Of a DNA stretch of 64,000 bases, positions 16,974 to 26,318 are shown one piece after another. The notes beneath the pieces are model-generated. The model made no database searches, had not been told where the DNA came from, and saw nothing but the letters and a program-made list of their open reading frames with translations. The stretch is taken from positions 1-64,000 of the forward strand of contig CALUGP010000001.1 in assembly GCA_944320195.1 (NCBI GenBank). The letters run 5' to 3'. This stretch comes from an uncultured Prevotella sp. (GTDB lineage Bacteria; Bacteroidota; Bacteroidia; Bacteroidales; Bacteroidaceae). The translations under genes and the position numbers were made by a program. How positions within the stretch are numbered: position 1 is the first letter of the stretch; every line of letters starts with the position of its first letter.

Positions 16974-18221
16974 TTATTCGTATCTCATCGACTTGGCCGG
17001 ATGCACCTTGGAGGCAAGGAAGCTCGGAGCAATAAGCACAAAGACGCTCACTACCAGTGTCGCCGCATTGAGCAACAGTATGGCCGGCAGGTTGAATTCA
17101 ACCGGAACAACATCGACATAATACGTTGCTGCGTCGAGTTTGACGATTCCGGTGAGATTCTGCAACATGATAAGTCCCAATCCTACGAGGTTGCCTATAA
17201 GCATGCCTTTGCCTATTATGAACACCGCAAACCAGAGAAACGTCTTGCGGACAGTGCCGCTGCGCGCTCCAAGAGCCTTTAGCACGCCTATCATTGCCGT
17301 GCGTTCAAGTATTATTATGAGCAGACCCGAAATCATGGTGAATCCCGCGACGCACAGCATAAGCGCAAGAATAATCCACACGTTGAGGTCAAGCAGGTCA
17401 AGCCAAGTGAATATCTGTGGATTTGAGTCTTGTATAGTTTCCGACGAATAAGTCTCGCCGTAACGGTCAACCGTGCGGTTCACCTTCTTCACCATCAGTT
17501 CTTCAACGGCATCCACATTGTCAAACTCGTTCACTGTAAGCTCTGCTCCGACCGCCTGGTCAGGCTTCCAGCCGTTCAAGCGGACAGTCGTATAAAGATC
17601 GGTGAAGCAGATCGACTCGTCAAACTTTGACAGGTTTGTCTGGTAAACGCCGGATATTGTAAAACGCCTGACACGCACTCCGTTGCCGTCAATGAAGTAT
17701 GCGAACACCTTGTCGCCCGACTTCAGCTGCAATCGGTCTGCCATTATTTGCGATATTAGTATCTTGTTATGGCTTGCCGAGTCGCTGAAAGCCGGTATGC
17801 TGCCGCTGACAAGATTATTGTGGATGAATGTTGTGTCATATTCCGACGCTATACCCTTGAACGCCACGCCGAGAAAGTCACTGTCGGTTTTCAAAATTCC
17901 TTGTTTCAGGGCATATCTTTGGACATGCTTTACGCCGCTGACCGAGCGTAAAACAGCCATCATGCTGTCATCCATGCATACAGGACGGGTGTCCCTTCCG
18001 TGCAGGGACATGAAGTTGGCCACCGTAATATGGCTGCCGAAACCGATGACTTTGTCACGTATGGTGTGTTTGAAACCAAGCACGACACTGACTGAAACAA
18101 GCATCACCGCAAGGCCGATCGCCACTCCGGCCGTGGCAATGCGCATGGCGGGACGGCCCACTTTCTGCCTTGCATCGTTAGCGGAATAAATACGCCTTGC
18201 TATGAATAATGGCAGGTTCAT
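16974..18221 (-). CDS. FtsX/LolE-type ABC transporter permease
   Basis: This is a 415-aa inner-membrane protein with the MacB/LolC/LolE layout: one N-terminal membrane helix (about residues 26-50, ATAGVAIGLAVMLVSVSVVLG), a large periplasmic domain, then three helices (about 275-300, 320-350 and 370-400). Homologues extract lipoproteins from the inner membrane or act in related envelope transport. The matching ATPase is not adjacent, although ftsE-like and dual ABC genes occur elsewhere in the window. The start overlaps the upstream aminotransferase by four bases, so the two are translated together. Confidence 0.85.
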   Translation of the reverse strand: MNLPLFIARRIYSANDARQKVGRPAMRIATAGVAIGLAVMLVSVSVVLGFKHTIRDKVIGFGSHITVANFMSLHGRDTRPVCMDDSMMAVLRSVSGVKHVQRYALKQGILKTDSDFLGVAFKGIASEYDTTFIHNNLVSGSIPAFSDSASHNKILISQIMADRLQLKSGDKVFAYFIDGNGVRVRRFTISGVYQTNLSKFDESICFTDLYTTVRLNGWKPDQAVGAELTVNEFDNVDAVEELMVKKVNRTVDRYGETYSSETIQDSNPQIFTWLDLLDLNVWIILALMLCVAGFTMISGLLIIILERTAMIGVLKALGARSGTVRKTFLWFAVFIIGKGMLIGNLVGLGLIMLQNLTGIVKLDAATYYVDVVPVEFNLPAILLLNAATLVVSVFVLIAPSFLASKVHPAKSMRYE

Positions 18222-19423
18222 TCTTCGTCAACCCTCCCCGGATATGCTTCAAGCGCCTTGCGCAAAACCAGCAAAGCACGCGTAAGATCCTCTTTCTTCA
18301 ACACATATGCAATCCTGACCTGGTTGTATCCGGCCCCCGGAGTTGTGTAAAAACCTGAAGCGGGAGCCATCATGACTGTCTCTCCTTCATAATTGAACTC
18401 CTCAAGACACCAGCGGCAAAACTTCTCGCTGTCATCAACAGGAAGTTTCGCAACCGTATAAAACGCTCCCATGGGTATCGGCGAATACACTCCGGGTATT
18501 CGGTTAAGACCGTCTATTAGGCATTTGCGTCTTTCCACGTATTCGTCATACACGTTGCGGTAATATTCTTCGGGTGCGTCGAGAGAGGCTTCCGCGGCGA
18601 TCTGTCCGATAAGAGGCGGTGAGAGACGCGCCTGGCAAAACTTCATCACGGCACGGCGCACCTCCGTGTTCTTTGTAATCAATGCCCCGATGCGTATTCC
18701 GCATTCACTGTAGCGCTTGCTTACAGAATCAATCAGCACAACGTTCTGCTCTATTCCTTCAAGATGGCAGGCGCTGATATAAGGAGAGCCGGTGTAGATA
18801 TACTCGCGATAAACCTCGTCGGAGAACAGGTAAAGATCATATTTCTTTACAAGATCGCGTATCTGGTGCATCTCGCGCCGTGTGTAAAGATAACCTGTCG
18901 GGTTATTAGGGTTGCATATAAGAATGGCGCGCGTGCGCTCGTTTATAAGCTCTTCAAACTTCTCTACCTTTGGCAATGAGAAGCCTTCTTCTATCGTCGT
19001 AGCGATGGTTCGTATCTTGGCGCCGGCCGATATGGCGAAAGCCATGTAATTTGCATAGGCCGGTTCTGGTACGATAATCTCGTCCCCGGGGTTGAGGCAT
19101 GACATGAATGCGAACAACACGGCCTCGCTTCCTCCGCAGGTGATGATTATGTCGTCGGCCGTCACGTTTATGTCATATTTCTTATAATAAGAAACGAGCT
19201 TTTCTCTGTAGCTCAGATAGCCTTGAGACGGTGAATACTCAAGTATTGTACGGTCAATGTTTCGTATTGCGTCGAGAGCCACCTTGGGTGTCGGCAGATC
19301 CGGCTGGCCAATATTGAGATGATAAATCTTTATACCGCGCTTCTTCGCCGCAGCAGCCAAAGGCGCAAGTTTGCGTATCGGCGACTCCGGCATTTCCAAT
19401 CCGCGGACTGATATCTGGGGCAT
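18218..19423 (-). CDS. PLP-dependent class I/II aminotransferase
   Basis: This is a 401-aa fold-type I aminotransferase of the aspartate aminotransferase family. The cofactor lysine is in SVSKRYSECGIRIG near residue 235. The NPNNPTGYLYTRREM segment and the SDEVYREYIY strand are also present, as is GGSEAVLFAF for phosphate binding. The conserved C-terminal arginine lies in YNQVRIAYVL. The amino donor and acceptor cannot be fixed from sequence; aspartate or an aromatic amino acid are both possible. It forms a two-gene unit with the downstream permease. Confidence 0.9.
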   Translation of the reverse strand: MPQISVRGLEMPESPIRKLAPLAAAAKKRGIKIYHLNIGQPDLPTPKVALDAIRNIDRTILEYSPSQGYLSYREKLVSYYKKYDINVTADDIIITCGGSEAVLFAFMSCLNPGDEIIVPEPAYANYMAFAISAGAKIRTIATTIEEGFSLPKVEKFEELINERTRAILICNPNNPTGYLYTRREMHQIRDLVKKYDLYLFSDEVYREYIYTGSPYISACHLEGIEQNVVLIDSVSKRYSECGIRIGALITKNTEVRRAVMKFCQARLSPPLIGQIAAEASLDAPEEYYRNVYDEYVERRKCLIDGLNRIPGVYSPIPMGAFYTVAKLPVDDSEKFCRWCLEEFNYEGETVMMAPASGFYTTPGAGYNQVRIAYVLKKEDLTRALLVLRKALEAYPGRVDEE

Positions 19424-19501
19424 GGTTTCTATCTTTTTATTATTGAAAACGGCAGCAAAGTTACAAAAAACAATTGTAATAAGCTAATAAAACGACACTT
19501 A

Positions 19502-21841
19502 TCAATTAAAGAAGTTCCAAGAAACGCCGAATCGGAATATCCTTCCGTTCACTGGATAATGCGGTACAAGGAAGCTGTCGCCGCTGCTTGCATTGACATG
19601 GCTCATCATGACGAAGAAGCGCGTATGCTTCAGGTGCATGTTGGCATAGGCGTTCACTATTGGGTAATTGCCCACCTCCACATTGGCGTCTCCATTGTCC
19701 TGAACGGTGAACTGGCCTATTGCCGGGCTGTAGTCCAAGCCTTTGTATTTGGTGAAGAAGCGTGCGTCGGCTCCCAAGTCGATTGTAAGCACCTTGGCAA
19801 CTTTGAAATGCAAGTAAAGATTTGTGTATACGTTAAGGTCGGGCACGGGCAAGACGTGTTCGTCGCTCGACTTCTGATATGTTATCATGTTTTCCCAACG
19901 GAGCGGGCCAAGACGGAAATCCTGTGCCAGTTGCAGCGTCAACAGACTGATGTTTTTAGAGCTTTGACGCACGGCCACGGTGTTGCCTGTACGTCCGAAA
20001 TCCTCTGTTATGTTGTAACTCTGGGCGAAATACGTGTAATTCTGCAGATTATCGTATGCGACACGAAGTCTTGTGCGGGTTCGTTTCAACGAGAACGCTC
20101 CCTCGATGTGAGTGCGCATCTCCTGGTCCAATCCGTCATTATCCCACCAGAAGTGTTTTGAATGATAATGCCTGTAATAGAATGTGGGATTCAACCTGTG
20201 GAAATAGGCGTTGGCCGCGAGTGTGACGGTGTCTTTGAACAAACGGAAGTTCAGGTCTGCGCGGCCGTCAATCTTCAGCTGTCCGGCATCTTCGCCCAAC
20301 AGCCATGCTTCCGCCGTGACATTATAATGCAATGTGTTGCCTTGCGCCTTGAGCAATTGTCCGCCCACGCTGAGGCTGTGTTCGTTGTAAGACGAGCGTC
20401 CGCCGACAGAGTCAGGCAGAGTGAAATGCCTCAGGTCGGATGTGACAAAGGCCCTAAGCCCGGCTTTGGCCCATTTGTTGAATCCTTCGAGCAGAGCCAC
20501 CGCAAATGTGTTTTTGAGCGAATAATGCGTCGTGCGGTCATATATCGAGTCGCCGGTGAACTTCTCGTTTACTGGGAAAGTATTGGCGTAATAGTTCTCC
20601 GGAGTGTCGTAAGCCTGGTATATACGCGCGTAATTGTCGAATTTCAATGTATGTATGAAACTTGTCACGGGCACATATTCATCCTTCATCCACGTGGTGT
20701 CTGCATTCATATCCGCCTTGTTTTTTGTCTCAGCGGCCAGCAGGCTGTCGGCCGCGGCTTTGTCGACGGCAATCCTGCCACCGTCCGCTTTAACGGTGTC
20801 GGCTGGTTCGTTGCCGGCAATTACGGCATCGTCTGGTCGTCCTGCAAAGGTCTTTTGTTCTTTGAAGTTGTCCTCGTCGAAGTCGCGTCCTTCCTCTTTC
20901 GCCTTCTTTCTGGCTTCCTCTTTGGCCTTTCTTTCGGCATTCTCCTTTTGCGACTCCATGGCGAACTTCTTTGCTTTTATCTCCTCGGGGGTCATCTTTA
21001 CCTTGCGGCTGAAACCGAAGCTGTAGCGGTGAGAGAAGAACACGTGCTGGTTGTCGTTTCGGTTCCAGTTCTGCTGAAGAACAGTGGGTATCTCGTCGTT
21101 ACGGAAATTGTCTTCAAAGGTTTCAGGGTGTGTGATGTACAAGTCGTCTGTTATACCGCCGTTTTCTGCCACCTTCTCGTGGTTGGTTGACAGCAGCAGA
21201 TGTGCCTGGTAGCGTTCGCCAAGATAAGACCCGTACATTGAGTAATCGAAATGAGACGTGCTCTGGTTTTGGAAATAGCCGCGTCCGTACAGGTAGTCGA
21301 ACTTGAATCCCAAGCCTATCCTCTTTCCTACGTTTACTCCGAAAAGCGCTTTGAAGTGGTTTTCGCCGTTGGTTCTGTCGCCGCATTCGTTGTAAGATAT
21401 GTTGGTTATCGGCGAAAGCGTGTTGGTGAAGTGAAACTGGTCGACCGGGGTTATGAAGTAGTCGTAGGGCTGGGTGAACATGAATTGCTGGTTCTCGCCG
21501 CGGTCGATGAATATGCGGTTGATGCGCGGCGAGCCGAGGTTGCCCAACGAGCTGAATTCTCCGCGCACGCCATCGGTGAAAATGGAGTTCATGTACATGT
21601 GTGGCATTGTGTCTGGTACAGCGGCTATCCGTTCGCCGAAACGCTCGTCGACGGTCCACACTTTAAGCCCTTTGGGTATTTCCTTGTTGCCAGACGAGAG
21701 CGAATCGCTCCGTGATGAGCGGTTTGAGCCCGAGCTTGTATATTCGCCGCTGTCTGTCAGCTGGTTGAAGCTTTGCGCGCCGACCGGCATGCGGCACAGT
21801 GTGGACAACAGCACAAAAGCGAAGATTAACCTTACTTTCAT
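19502..21841 (-). CDS. Putative outer-membrane porin (Porin_10 family)
   Basis: This is a protein of about 779 aa with a signal peptide (MKVRLIFAFVLLSTLCRMPVGA) and a long beta-barrel rich in alternating aromatic strands, ending in the terminal aromatic VSWNFFN. It matches the Bacteroidetes putative porin family (PF14121) by organisation. A charged Lys/Glu/Ala-rich segment near residues 270-320 (EEIKAKKFAMESQKENAERK-like) interrupts the barrel and is probably a coiled loop. I chose the ATG at 21841 over an upstream one because it overlaps the stop of the preceding small gene (ATGAAATGA) and gives a clean signal. Confidence 0.8.
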   Translation of the reverse strand: MKVRLIFAFVLLSTLCRMPVGAQSFNQLTDSGEYTSSGSNRSSRSDSLSSGNKEIPKGLKVWTVDERFGERIAAVPDTMPHMYMNSIFTDGVRGEFSSLGNLGSPRINRIFIDRGENQQFMFTQPYDYFITPVDQFHFTNTLSPITNISYNECGDRTNGENHFKALFGVNVGKRIGLGFKFDYLYGRGYFQNQSTSHFDYSMYGSYLGERYQAHLLLSTNHEKVAENGGITDDLYITHPETFEDNFRNDEIPTVLQQNWNRNDNQHVFFSHRYSFGFSRKVKMTPEEIKAKKFAMESQKENAERKAKEEARKKAKEEGRDFDEDNFKEQKTFAGRPDDAVIAGNEPADTVKADGGRIAVDKAAADSLLAAETKNKADMNADTTWMKDEYVPVTSFIHTLKFDNYARIYQAYDTPENYYANTFPVNEKFTGDSIYDRTTHYSLKNTFAVALLEGFNKWAKAGLRAFVTSDLRHFTLPDSVGGRSSYNEHSLSVGGQLLKAQGNTLHYNVTAEAWLLGEDAGQLKIDGRADLNFRLFKDTVTLAANAYFHRLNPTFYYRHYHSKHFWWDNDGLDQEMRTHIEGAFSLKRTRTRLRVAYDNLQNYTYFAQSYNITEDFGRTGNTVAVRQSSKNISLLTLQLAQDFRLGPLRWENMITYQKSSDEHVLPVPDLNVYTNLYLHFKVAKVLTIDLGADARFFTKYKGLDYSPAIGQFTVQDNGDANVEVGNYPIVNAYANMHLKHTRFFVMMSHVNASSGDSFLVPHYPVNGRIFRFGVSWNFFN

Positions 21842-22068
21842 TTCATGAACCGGAATACGCATTCAACAATCTTGAACAGCATCGACGCGAGGATTATCAC
21901 CGTGCCGGCGTTGCGTCCGCACTGGAAATATACTATTACGCCGATTACTGCGCCAACCATGAAAATGATATTGAGGATGTTGCGCAACACTATGTATCGG
22001 TCGCCGCCGTCGCCACGCCTGTGCGTGGGCTTTCCGTTGGCGGCCGCATTGTCTCGGTTTGCAATCAT
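21838..22068 (-). CDS. Small two-helix membrane protein of unknown function
   Basis: This is a 76-aa protein with a charged Gly/Arg-rich N-terminus (about residues 1-25) and two hydrophobic helices (about 29-48 and 55-70, NIIFMVGAVIGVIVYFQ and TVIILASMLFKIVECVF). It overlaps the start of the porin gene, and this tight coupling argues that it is a real gene. It may help porin biogenesis or simply share the transcript; I do not recognise the family. Confidence 0.65.
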   Translation of the reverse strand: MIANRDNAAANGKPTHRRGDGGDRYIVLRNILNIIFMVGAVIGVIVYFQCGRNAGTVIILASMLFKIVECVFRFMK

Positions 22069-22101
22069 TTGTGGAATGTTAGTTAGAATACTTTATTATA
22101 C

Positions 22102-22749
22102 TTATTGCGTTACGGCCTCGCGTATGACGCTGAAAAGATAGTCTTTGCGGTCTACGGTGTTGCGCCTGAACTTTGCCGAGCCCGGCAGCAGGCGTGTCTT
22201 CTTGCGGTTGAGGGCGTTCTCGTCGTTAATCCACTCCTCGGCCTTGTACACGTAGCCGCCGTCAGACGAGCGCCCTTCTTCATAGCGATAGGATATCCGC
22301 CCCATCGTTACCGTAAGGTGGCCGTCCTTGCAGTATGCTATAAGCGTATAATAGAACTTTGTCCTGTCAAGCATGAAAAACTTGTCGGTGAACACCAGCC
22401 ATTCCCTGATGGTGGCCACCACTATGTGCTCGGCCTTGTTCACCAGGGCCACGCTGCTGCCTTCTATCTGGTTCTCAGTCTTGGTAAGGTCGGTGAAACA
22501 CTGCAGGATGTCTGCGTATATCTGGTCGGCCGACTTGCCGGGCACGTCCATGTCGAGTTTCCACTCCACTTTCCCGTCAACCTCAGGCACGGCTCCTTCC
22601 AGGTATTTCGCGTCGGGATTGGGCTTTTCAGCCTTCATCTCTTCCTGACGGCCAACGGTCTCTTTGCCCGTGTCTGGCCTTTCCCAGACGCCCTGCGCCA
22701 TGGCTGCCATGGGCAGAAGGCACATTGCAAGAATAAAAAACAGTCTCAT
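22102..22749 (-). CDS. DUF4468-type exported protein
   Basis: This is a 215-aa protein with a signal peptide (MRLFFILAMCLLPMAAMAQ) and a domain resembling DUF4468, common in Bacteroidetes. Conserved-looking parts are the LDMDVPGKSADQIYADILQCFTDL region and the C-terminal RRNTVDRKDYLFSVI segment. The ATG at 22749 follows a TAACTTTG -7 element (complement 22770-22777). The function of the family is unknown. It is 33 nt upstream of the small membrane gene and probably starts the envelope operon that includes the porin. Confidence 0.75.
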   Translation of the reverse strand: MRLFFILAMCLLPMAAMAQGVWERPDTGKETVGRQEEMKAEKPNPDAKYLEGAVPEVDGKVEWKLDMDVPGKSADQIYADILQCFTDLTKTENQIEGSSVALVNKAEHIVVATIREWLVFTDKFFMLDRTKFYYTLIAYCKDGHLTVTMGRISYRYEEGRSSDGGYVYKAEEWINDENALNRKKTRLLPGSAKFRRNTVDRKDYLFSVIREAVTQ

Positions 22750-23409
22750 CTGTAAATTGAATATTTCTGCAAAGTTACGAATTTTAGGCCGACAGGCGCA
22801 ATAAAAAGCATTATTTAACATCGGCGGTCTCACTTTTACATGCGCACGAATCCGCGTCATGCCGGCTTCGCTCGTCTGACATTGTGTCGTCTTGACGGCA
22901 TGTATGCATGGCAAAGCGTCAAACTGGAAACCTCGGCGGTAAATTGGGAAACAGGAAGCGGACATCGCCAAAATGACATGTGGACATTGCATTTACGGCT
23001 CGTGTGAGTCTTGCCTGCACGGGCTTGTTGTGCGGTTTGCCGTAAAACGCGATGCCGTTGGCCGTGAATCGCGCCGTGAAAGGCCGTCTTCAATGTGCAA
23101 GAAAGCCGTCAACATGCGCCGTATTGACGGCTTTCTTGCCCGTTTTTTGCCGTAAAAAGATGCACACTTTGCCGTTTTGCGGTGTAATGCGCATGGTGTC
23201 AGACACTTGCTTTTGCGCACTTGTGGCGTGCGTGAAATCACAAAATCCGTGCGCATTCACGAATAAGCCAGGCACGGAGCACCATTCAAAAACAGAATGT
23301 AAGCCGGAAAGCCGTTTTGCTTTCACCGCTGAAAACATGCCGCGCAGCGTTCCCTCCAACGCGCAACGGCCTCCAAATGGTCACAATAGCTTGTTTTAAC
23401 CGCTATAAT

Positions 23410-23440
23410 TTTGCGTTACGCCCGATTTGCATTACCTTTG
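23410..23440 (+). promoter_or_regulatory. metA promoter
   Basis: TTTG at 23410-23413, a 19-nt spacer and TACCTTTG at 23433-23440 match the Bacteroidetes consensus. Transcription should begin near 23447, giving a leader of about 70 nt. Confidence 0.85.
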
Positions 23441-23446
23441 CATGAG

Positions 23447-23512
23447 CTAAGCCATGCACGTGGCATTGCAGGCTGACACGCTTAACCGAAACATAAAAAA
23501 GAAAGGAGCCAT
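23447..23512 (+). ncRNA. Structured metA leader, possible SAM-II-like riboswitch
   Basis: AGCC (23450-23453) pairs with GGCT (23471-23474) across a 17-nt loop that ends in ATTGCA. CGTG in the loop (23459-23462) can pair with CACG downstream (23477-23480), giving a pseudoknot. An A-rich stretch and GGAG follow just before the start codon. The 17-nt loop, the ATTGCA end, the pseudoknot, the A-rich tail and the metA context resemble SAM-II riboswitches as I remember them. The second helix does not match position by position, so this stays a candidate. Confidence 0.4.
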
Positions 23513-23517
23513 TACAA

Positions 23518-24435
23518 ATGCCTTTAAGAATACCCGACCGTCTGCCGGCCATAGAGGCCCTGAAACGTGAGAACATATTTGTCATGGACTCGTCTCGCGC
23601 ACACGCGCAAGACATCAGGCCGTTGCGGATAGTCATCCTGAACCTTATGCCGTTGAAGATAACCACTGAGACAGACCTGGTGCGCGTGCTGTCAAACACG
23701 CCTCTTCAGCTGGACGTTACGTTCATGAAGCTGAAGAGCCACACGCCGAAGAACACTCCCGTGGAGCACATGATGGCGTTTTACAAAGACTTCGACGAAC
23801 TGAAGGAACAAAAGTTCGACGGCATGATTGTTACAGGCGCGCCCGTAGAGCACCTCGCTTTCGAGGACGTTAAATACTGGCCCGAGCTCACACACATATT
23901 CACATGGGCCCGCAACCACGTGACCAGTACCATGTATATATGCTGGGCCGCCCAAGCCGGGCTGTACTTCCATTACGGCGTCGGCAAGCGCCAGTTGGAC
24001 AGAAAGATGTTCGGCGTGTTCCGCCAGGACATCACCGACCCTCTGCTGCCGATATTCCGCGGCTTTGATGATTACTTCTACATGCCTCACAGCCGGCACA
24101 CCGAGGTGGCAAAAGCCGACATACTGTCCGTAGCCGGCCTGTCCGTCATAGCCGAGTCGGCCGAAAGCGGAGTGGGTATAGTCATGGCGCGTGAAGGCAG
24201 GGAATTCTTCATCATGGGCCATATGGAATACTCGCGCGGCACGCTTGACAATGAATACCGCCGCGACATGGGCAAACGCGACGACGTGGACATGCCGCGC
24301 CACTATTACCTCGACGACAATCCGGACAACACGCCGGTGCTGCGCTGGCGCGCGCATGCCAACCTGTTCTACAACAACTGGATCAATTACTACGTTTACC
24401 AGGCTACGCCTTATGACATCAACAAGATTGAATGA
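23518..24435 (+). CDS. metA: Homoserine O-acyltransferase MetA, predicted acetyl-CoA type
   Basis: This 305-aa MetA-fold enzyme acylates homoserine in methionine synthesis. The catalytic Cys142 is in YICWAAQAG, with His and Glu of the triad in the later IMGHMEY segment. Residue 111 is glutamate (TGAPVE, residues 106-111). In this family Glu111 is reported to select acetyl-CoA and glycine succinyl-CoA, so O-acetylhomoserine is the likely product even though many annotations say succinyltransferase. The ATG at 23518 follows a good promoter and a structured leader. The next gene overlaps its 3' end. Confidence 0.93.
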   Translation: MPLRIPDRLPAIEALKRENIFVMDSSRAHAQDIRPLRIVILNLMPLKITTETDLVRVLSNTPLQLDVTFMKLKSHTPKNTPVEHMMAFYKDFDELKEQKFDGMIVTGAPVEHLAFEDVKYWPELTHIFTWARNHVTSTMYICWAAQAGLYFHYGVGKRQLDRKMFGVFRQDITDPLLPIFRGFDDYFYMPHSRHTEVAKADILSVAGLSVIAESAESGVGIVMAREGREFFIMGHMEYSRGTLDNEYRRDMGKRDDVDMPRHYYLDDNPDNTPVLRWRAHANLFYNNWINYYVYQATPYDINKIE

Positions 24436-26311
24436 GCGGCACATCGCAGGCAACGCGCTGCCGGCAAACTCTTCCATAGCGCTGGAACTGCTCGCTCCCG
24501 CGAAGAACCTGGAGTGTGGCAAGGCCGCAATCGACCACGGAGCCGATGCCGTTTACATTGGAGCAAGCCGTTTCGGAGCGCGCGCCGCAGCCGGAAACCC
24601 GGTGGACGACATCGCCGAATTGTGCCGCTACGCACACGTTTTCGGCGCGAAGGTGTACGTTACGGTCAACACCATCATATACGAAGACGAACTTTCGCAG
24701 ACCGAGGAACTTGTGAACCAGTTGTACGATGCCGGTGCGGACGCGCTTCTTGTGCAAGACATGGGGCTGCTGGAAATGCGTCTGCCGCCGATAGCGCTGC
24801 ACGCAAGCACACAGACAGACAACCGCACGGCGGCCAAAGTGGCGTGGCTCGCATCCCATGGATTCAGCCGCGTTGTCCTGGCACGCGAACTTTCAATCGA
24901 CGACATGGCCGACATTCACCGCTGCGTGCCATCCGTCGAGCTTGAGGCTTTTGTGCACGGGGCGCTCTGTGTAAGCTACTCCGGACTGTGCTATGCCTCC
25001 CAGTACTGCTTCTCGCGCAGTGCGAACCGAGGAGAGTGCGCCCAGTTCTGCCGGCTGAAATTCGACCTCACAGACTCTGAAGGCAACGTCTTTGAGCATG
25101 GTCGCCACCTGCTTTCGCTAAAAGACATGTGCCGAATAGGCAGCCTGGAGCGCATGGTCGAAGCCGGAGTGACATCGTTCAAGATAGAAGGACGGCTGAA
25201 AGACATGTCATACGTAAAGAACGTGACGGCCGCATACAGCCAGAAACTTGACGACATCATAAAGCGGAGCCACGGGAAATACCGCCGTGCGTCGTCAGGA
25301 CACTGCCGTTATGCGTTCACGCCAAGCCTTGACAAGACGTTCAACCGCGGCTACACCGGCTACTTCATTGACGGACATGACACCGGCATAGCATCGCCCG
25401 ACACCCCGAAAGCCGTAGGCGAAAGGGTAGGGCGAGTCAAGGAAATACGCGGAAACATGTTCACCGTTGCCGGCACGGCGGCATTTGCCAACGGCGACGG
25501 CCTCTGCTTTTTCGCCGGGCGCGAGCTGTGCGGATTCCGTGTGAACCGCGCAGAAGGCAACAAGATTTACCCTCTGAAAATGCCTAAGGGCCTGCAACGC
25601 GGCACCGAGCTGTTCCGCAACAGCGACAAGGCGTTTGAGACGGCTCTGTCAGGGCATTCTGCTGAGCGCAAGATTTTAGTCGGAATAACGCTCGAAGACA
25701 CCGCCGAGGGATTCAGGACAACCTTCACGGCTGAAAACGGAACGTCTGTCTCAATTGAAAAAAGCATTGAAAAGCAGCTTGCAGAGAAACCGCAGCGCGA
25801 CAACATGCAACGCCAGATGGCGAAGCTGGGCAACACTCCGTTTGCCTGCAACAGCTTTTCCACCATTCCAGAAGAGCCGATGACGTTTATTCCTTCGAGC
25901 GTTCTGGCTGAAACACGACGCCAGGCTACAGGGAAACTTGTCGAGGCCTTGCTGCGGAAAGCCGCAGGCAGACAGGATCGAAATGACATAAGGAACTTTG
26001 ATGTAAAGCCTGAAAACATATATCCGGAAGCCACACAATATAATTATAATGTGGCAAACAGCCTTGCCAAGGCGTTCTATAAAGAAGACGGACACACCTC
26101 TGTCACCCCGGCATTTGAATTGGAGACGCCTGAAAAAGCACAGATCATGCAGTGCAAGCATTGCATAAAGCGCACATTAGGCCGCTGCCCGAAGCACGGG
26201 GGAAAGCCTGCAAACTGGAAAGAGCCGCTGTTCCTGCGTATGGACGACGGCCGGCGTTTCCGCCTGGAATTCGATTGCAAGAACTGCCAAATGAACATTT
26301 ACGCTGAATAA
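24413..26311 (+). CDS. Peptidase U32-family protein (RlhA/TrhP-like)
   Basis: This protein of about 632 aa starts at the ATG at 24413, overlapping metA by 23 nt; TTG 24428 is the alternative. The N-terminal U32 domain begins IALELLAPAKNLECGKAAIDHGADAVYIG and contains the family cysteine cluster in GLCYASQYCFSRSANRGECAQFCR, a likely Fe-S site. Characterised relatives hydroxylate RNA bases (RlhA on 23S rRNA, TrhP on tRNA), so RNA modification is more likely than proteolysis. A DUF3656-like middle part and a Cys-rich tail (CKHC, CPKH, CKNCQ) follow; the tail may bind a second metal. Confidence 0.85.
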   Translation: MTSTRLNERHIAGNALPANSSIALELLAPAKNLECGKAAIDHGADAVYIGASRFGARAAAGNPVDDIAELCRYAHVFGAKVYVTVNTIIYEDELSQTEELVNQLYDAGADALLVQDMGLLEMRLPPIALHASTQTDNRTAAKVAWLASHGFSRVVLARELSIDDMADIHRCVPSVELEAFVHGALCVSYSGLCYASQYCFSRSANRGECAQFCRLKFDLTDSEGNVFEHGRHLLSLKDMCRIGSLERMVEAGVTSFKIEGRLKDMSYVKNVTAAYSQKLDDIIKRSHGKYRRASSGHCRYAFTPSLDKTFNRGYTGYFIDGHDTGIASPDTPKAVGERVGRVKEIRGNMFTVAGTAAFANGDGLCFFAGRELCGFRVNRAEGNKIYPLKMPKGLQRGTELFRNSDKAFETALSGHSAERKILVGITLEDTAEGFRTTFTAENGTSVSIEKSIEKQLAEKPQRDNMQRQMAKLGNTPFACNSFSTIPEEPMTFIPSSVLAETRRQATGKLVEALLRKAAGRQDRNDIRNFDVKPENIYPEATQYNYNVANSLAKAFYKEDGHTSVTPAFELETPEKAQIMQCKHCIKRTLGRCPKHGGKPANWKEPLFLRMDDGRRFRLEFDCKNCQMNIYAE

Positions 26312-26318
26312 AACGACT

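Larger units (their letters stand above)
22750..23517. other. Intergenic region before metA with GACGGC repeats
   Basis: No gene is supported. A strong hairpin (23097-23112 with 23124-23139, 16 bp, GCAAGAAAGCCGTCAA) is followed by a T-rich run, so it can act as a terminator. Shorter CCGTC repeat units lie just upstream, near 23040-23090. The metA promoter and leader occupy the last 110 bases. Confidence 0.6.

Noticed and set aside
20162..21190. 342-aa open frame opposite the porin
   Set aside because: Antisense shadow of the porin gene, low-complexity Val/Phe/Leu content, no domain.
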